Below, one piece after another: positions 6,600-8,483 of a stretch of DNA of 8,483 nt. The stretch comes from Ktedonobacter sp. 13_1_20CM_4_53_11 (GTDB taxonomy: Bacteria > Chloroflexota > Ktedonobacteria > Ktedonobacterales > Ktedonobacteraceae). Each line of letters starts with the position of its first letter. The stretch's first letter is position 1. The notes under the pieces are model-generated. The model was not told where the DNA came from, made no database searches, and worked only from the letters and a program-made list of their open reading frames with translations. The stretch is taken from the NCBI GenBank assembly GCA_001919995.1, contig MNIY01000107.1:1-8483 (forward strand), given 5' to 3'. The position numbers were made by a program, and so were the translations under genes.

Positions 6600-6737
6600 A
6601 AAACATTGCTCCTTTTACGCTCTTCGTTGTGATTCCTTCTACTTGTTCGCGTGTCTACAAAGCTAGTATACTCTTGAAGGAGGACACAATCAGTCCTCAT
6701 TTTAGCAACATGGAAAAAAGGAAGGAGAGAAAAAGAG
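6600..6737. promoter_or_regulatory. Divergent promoter region of the epoxide hydrolase and the 191-aa protein gene
   Basis: The 138-bp gap holds the palindrome AGTATACT (6665-6672), which gives a TATACT -10 box on each strand. For the rightward gene, TTGTTC (6643-6648) lies 18 bp before TATACT (6667-6672). For the leftward gene no good -35 box is visible at 15-18 bp. The ribosome sites are AGGAG (minus strand, 6613-6609) and AAGGAG (6722-6727). Overlapping -10 boxes would make the two promoters compete. Confidence 0.4.
6680..6698. repeat. Inverted repeat GAGGAC-N7-GTCCTC in the divergent promoter region
   Basis: Two perfect 6-bp arms flank a seven-base spacer. The repeat begins about where the rightward transcript would start and covers the -35 region expected for the leftward promoter. 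It could be an operator for a dimeric repressor or a hairpin in the 5' leader; ATTTT follows on the plus strand, so weak attenuation is also possible. No cognate regulator can be assigned. Confidence 0.4.
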
Positions 6738-7313
6738 ATGCTGACCTATGTTTTCTGGCATCAGCGAGAGAGCAAGATAGCGAGAGAGGAATACCAGGAG
6801 CGGCTGGTGGCATTTCACCGGATATTGCGGGAGCGGCAACCACAGGGCTTCTTGTTTTCAATGGTCCTGGAGATGGCTCAACTGCCGTGGATGGAAGAGG
6901 GGAGCGAGGCCTACGAAGACTGGTATATCATCGAGAATTCGGCGGCGCTTGATCCGCTGGACGAAGCGGCGGTAACAGGAATCTGTCGAGAGCCGCATCA
7001 TCAGGTTGCGCGATTGGCGGAGAATGGGACTGGTGGACTGTATCGTTTGAAGGGAGGTACGATCGATCTCGCACAGTTGGCCGAGATTCGCTCTGCCACC
7101 TGGTTTAGTAAACCAACTGGCATGAGCTACGACAGATTGTATGAACTTCTGCACGAGAATCGAGTTGAGCAACAAGGCATTGTGTGGCAGCGACAGATGA
7201 CGATGGGGCCAGCGCTGGAATTCTGCCTGCACAGCTCGCAGAAAAGTCTGCTGGTGGAAGAGATAAAGAGTGTCCAGGTAGAAGTGCAACTGCTCTTCAT
7301 ATCTGGCCGATAA
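6738..7313 (+). CDS. Unrecognised 191-aa protein, possibly two ferredoxin-like halves
   Basis: I do not recognise this family. The protein is soluble, with no signal peptide or membrane helix. Two halves look alike in predicted layout: a first strand (TYVFWHQ, about 3-9; TWFSKP, about 122-127), an amphipathic helix (about 15-34; about 132-143) and a second strand (GFLFSMVLEM; about 149-165). This strand-helix-strand pattern resembles tandem ferredoxin-like modules of the dimeric α+β barrel kind, which is inference. Notable residues are W8, H9, the DWYIIEN strand and the GLYRLKGG stretch. AAGGAG (6722-6727) lies 10 bases before ATG. An upstream ATG at 6710 is in another frame. It is divergent from the epoxide hydrolase, which hints at shared regulation. 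The codons and composition resemble the neighbours, so I judge it a real gene of unknown function. Confidence 0.8.
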   Translation: MLTYVFWHQRESKIAREEYQERLVAFHRILRERQPQGFLFSMVLEMAQLPWMEEGSEAYEDWYIIENSAALDPLDEAAVTGICREPHHQVARLAENGTGGLYRLKGGTIDLAQLAEIRSATWFSKPTGMSYDRLYELLHENRVEQQGIVWQRQMTMGPALEFCLHSSQKSLLVEEIKSVQVEVQLLFISGR

Positions 7314-7488
7314 GCGAGGGGAAGAGTTCAAGAATATCTCTCAAGGAGAAGGGGAAAGGGGAATATTCACCGGTGCTGTTCGGGTTCAATATGCGATGGA
7401 GCGAGCGCAAAACAGTGGTGCGAAAGGGCGTGGAGAGGGAAGAGGCGATGGTAGCACCTGAACGGTTATCCATCTCGTGGCAATGATG

Positions 7489-7986
7489 CTATTGATCTTT
7501 TACAGCGGCTATGGCCTCTTTTAATTGCTGGTAAACGAGATCGAGGTGTTCCGGCATGACCTTGATTTCGGCAATGACGGGCATGAAATTGGTGTCACCG
7601 TTCCAACGCGGCACAACGTGGAGGTGCACGTGATCGGCGAAGCCGGCGCCCGCGACCTTCCCTTCATTAATGCCCATATTGAATCCATCCGGTTTCATCG
7701 CGAATCGCAGGGCCTTGAGCGCGAGTTGCGCTTGTGCCATCAGCTCGGCGAGAGTCTCAGCGGAAAGCTTCTCGATTGTGCCCACGTGCTGAAAGGGGAC
7801 AATCATGAGGTGGCCGTTGTTGTACGGGTAGCGGTTCAGCATCATGTAGCAGTGCTCCCCGCGGTAAAGGATATGATTCTCTTCATCGCGGTGCTCTGCC
7901 GGTTGAGTGCAAAAAATGCACTCCTGGGATTGTGGTGTTTTGGGCGCAATGAAAGTCATGCGCCAGGGGGCCCATAAGTTTTCCAT
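7489..7986 (-). CDS. HIT-family protein, Ap4A phosphorylase-like
   Basis: This 165-aa cytoplasmic histidine-triad protein most resembles the Ap4A phosphorylase-like branch known from Mycobacterium tuberculosis Rv2613c: LWAPWRM at the start, NRYPYNNGHLMIVP, GFNMGINEGKVAGAG and HVHLHVVPRWNGDTNF. The triad is H119/H121/H123. A CxxC pair (C23, C26) with nearby histidines suggests a structural zinc site. Such enzymes hydrolyse or phosphorolyse dinucleoside polyphosphates or other nucleotide conjugates. The start MENLWAPWRM is the usual family start, yet no ribosome site precedes it. Instead a perfect TATAAT ends six bases before ATG, so translation from a leaderless mRNA is likely. It lies 50 bp downstream of the HxlR gene on the same strand. 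The family call is firm; phosphorylase versus hydrolase activity is not settled by sequence. Confidence 0.94.
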   Translation of the reverse strand: MENLWAPWRMTFIAPKTPQSQECIFCTQPAEHRDEENHILYRGEHCYMMLNRYPYNNGHLMIVPFQHVGTIEKLSAETLAELMAQAQLALKALRFAMKPDGFNMGINEGKVAGAGFADHVHLHVVPRWNGDTNFMPVIAEIKVMPEHLDLVYQQLKEAIAAVKDQ

Positions 7987-7992
7987 GACAAA

Positions 7993-8001
7993 ATTATAGC
8001 A
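7993..8001 (-). promoter_or_regulatory. Extended -10 promoter giving a probable leaderless HIT mRNA
   Basis: On the minus strand TGCTATAAT (8001-7993) is a perfect -10 hexamer with the TGn extension. Only the six bases TTTGTC separate it from ATG (7986), so transcription should begin at or beside the start codon. No good -35 box exists at 16-18 bp, as is usual for extended -10 promoters. No Shine-Dalgarno sequence is present. Confidence 0.7.
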
Positions 8002-8011
8002 CAGGGTGCTA
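7997..8011. repeat. Palindrome TAGCAC-AGG-GTGCTA overlapping the HIT -10 box
   Basis: Two perfect 6-bp arms surround a three-base centre. On the minus strand the palindrome overlaps the first bases of the HIT -10 hexamer and covers its TG extension. It may be an operator for the HIT promoter, or a small hairpin ending the HxlR transcript, since TAATTTT follows in that direction. The arms are short, but the position on a promoter is notable. Confidence 0.5.
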
Positions 8012-8036
8012 GAGGATGGTACGTTGGCTGTTTTCG

Positions 8037-8423
8037 TTATTGGGCAGATGGTGTAAGGGATGAGTCAGGTGAGGGTACCCACTTATCGGCCCATCGACGG
8101 ATGGCCAGCACGACGGGCTCGAGCCCGCGCCCTTTTTCAGTGAGCTTATACTCGACGCGCACGGGAATCTGTGGGTAGACGACGCGTTCAACGACGCCTT
8201 CTAACTCCAGTTCGCGCAGGCGGTCACTAAGTACGCGGTCGGAGAGCCCCTCTACTGTAGAGGTCAGTTCACAGAAGCGTTTTGGCCCTTCCAGAAGCGT
8301 ATATAAGAGTAGTCCAGTCCATCGTTTACCAAGTAGCTGGATGGCTTGCTCGTACTTTGGACAGATGTGGCCGGTGTCGGTGGTTGAAGTTTGTGTCATT
8401 GTTGTTTCTGTTGTTGGCTTCAT
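8037..8423 (-). CDS. HxlR-family winged-helix transcriptional regulator
   Basis: This 128-aa cytoplasmic DNA-binding dimer belongs to the HxlR family (MarR-related), which includes redox and aldehyde sensors such as YodB, HypR and HxlR. The family landmarks are C21-P22 near the N-terminus, LLGKRWTGLLLYTLLEGPKRF (residues 30-50), the recognition helix LSDRVLSDRLRELELEG (60-76) and the wing with YPQIPVRVEYKLTEKG (83-98). C21 matches the sensing cysteine position of several members; C51 is an additional cysteine. The ATG at 8423 has only a weak GACGGA-like ribosome site; an internal ATG at 8399 has none and would trim a poorly conserved head. Upstream lies a perfect 8-bp inverted repeat (8443-8472) over a probable -10 box, suggesting autoregulation. 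The ligand or stress sensed is unknown. The downstream neighbour is the HIT gene. Confidence 0.93.
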   Translation of the reverse strand: MKPTTETTMTQTSTTDTGHICPKYEQAIQLLGKRWTGLLLYTLLEGPKRFCELTSTVEGLSDRVLSDRLRELELEGVVERVVYPQIPVRVEYKLTEKGRGLEPVVLAIRRWADKWVPSPDSSLTPSAQ

Positions 8424-8442
8424 TGCCGTGTTCCGTCTGCCT

Positions 8443-8472
8443 TTCTGATCATATATGGGTAGTAGATCAGAA
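8443..8472. promoter_or_regulatory. Probable HxlR operator: TTCTGATC-N14-GATCAGAA
   Basis: Two perfect 8-bp inverted arms are spaced 22 bp centre to centre, about two helical turns, which suits a winged-helix dimer. On the minus strand the possible -10 box TATGAT (8453-8448) of the HxlR gene lies partly inside the proximal arm, so bound protein would block transcription. No clear -35 box is seen before the window edge. The repeat is direct sequence evidence; its link to this HxlR protein is inferred from position. Confidence 0.6.
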
Positions 8473-8483
8473 CAGAGTTGTAA

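Noticed and set aside
7373..7486. A possible 37-codon GTG-started gene on the plus strand after a GGGAAAGGGGAA run
   Set aside because: The ribosome site is about 11 bases away and low in specificity, the peptide is not recognised, and it fills a purine-rich gap between convergent genes. The support is too weak for a gene call.
7314..7488. Search for a terminator between the unknown gene and the HIT gene
   Set aside because: Only a four-pair hairpin CAAT/ATTG (7481-7494) before ATCTTTT was found, which is too weak to call.

Overview
This 8.5 kb window looks like an ordinary bacterial chromosome region of moderate GC. The gene mix is a type Iβ DAHP synthase, an ANTAR response regulator, a RicT/PSP1 protein, a four-helix SPFH membrane protein, a rhodanese, an epoxide hydrolase, a HIT protein and an HxlR regulator. 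This would fit a soil Chloroflexota such as the Ktedonobacteria, but the assignment is inferred from gene content and protein style, with no marker gene to prove it. I see no phage, insertion sequence, CRISPR array, tRNA or rRNA.

Left part (1-4165, all + strand): the 3' two thirds of a DAHP synthase gene, then an orphan receiver-ANTAR regulator with its own likely promoter, then ricT, then a membrane SPFH gene that overlaps the ricT end. Between the ANTAR gene and ricT sits a short terminator-like hairpin. Its six-base loop carries the A1/G4 pattern recognised by ANTAR proteins, so the regulator may control read-through into ricT and the SPFH gene. A 21-bp perfect hairpin at 4177-4227 closes this block and also ends the convergent gene on its right.

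Middle part (4242-6599, - strand): a two-domain thiosulfate sulfurtransferase and an N-terminal-domain (EHN) epoxide hydrolase, separated by a 345-bp gap without a convincing gene. The hydrolase is divergent from an unrecognised 191-aa protein (6738-7313, +). The 138-bp region they share carries an inverted repeat and a palindromic -10 box.

Right part (7489-8423, - strand): an HxlR-type regulator, then an Ap4A-phosphorylase-like HIT protein. The HIT gene has a perfect extended -10 box six bases before its ATG and no Shine-Dalgarno site, so it is probably read from a leaderless mRNA. The HxlR gene has an 8+14+8 bp perfect inverted repeat over its probable -10 box, which suggests autoregulation.

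No clearly new multi-gene system is visible. The points most worth following up are the ANTAR-type hairpin before ricT, the cysteine-glycine tail of RicT, the leaderless HIT gene with its palindrome, and the HxlR operator.
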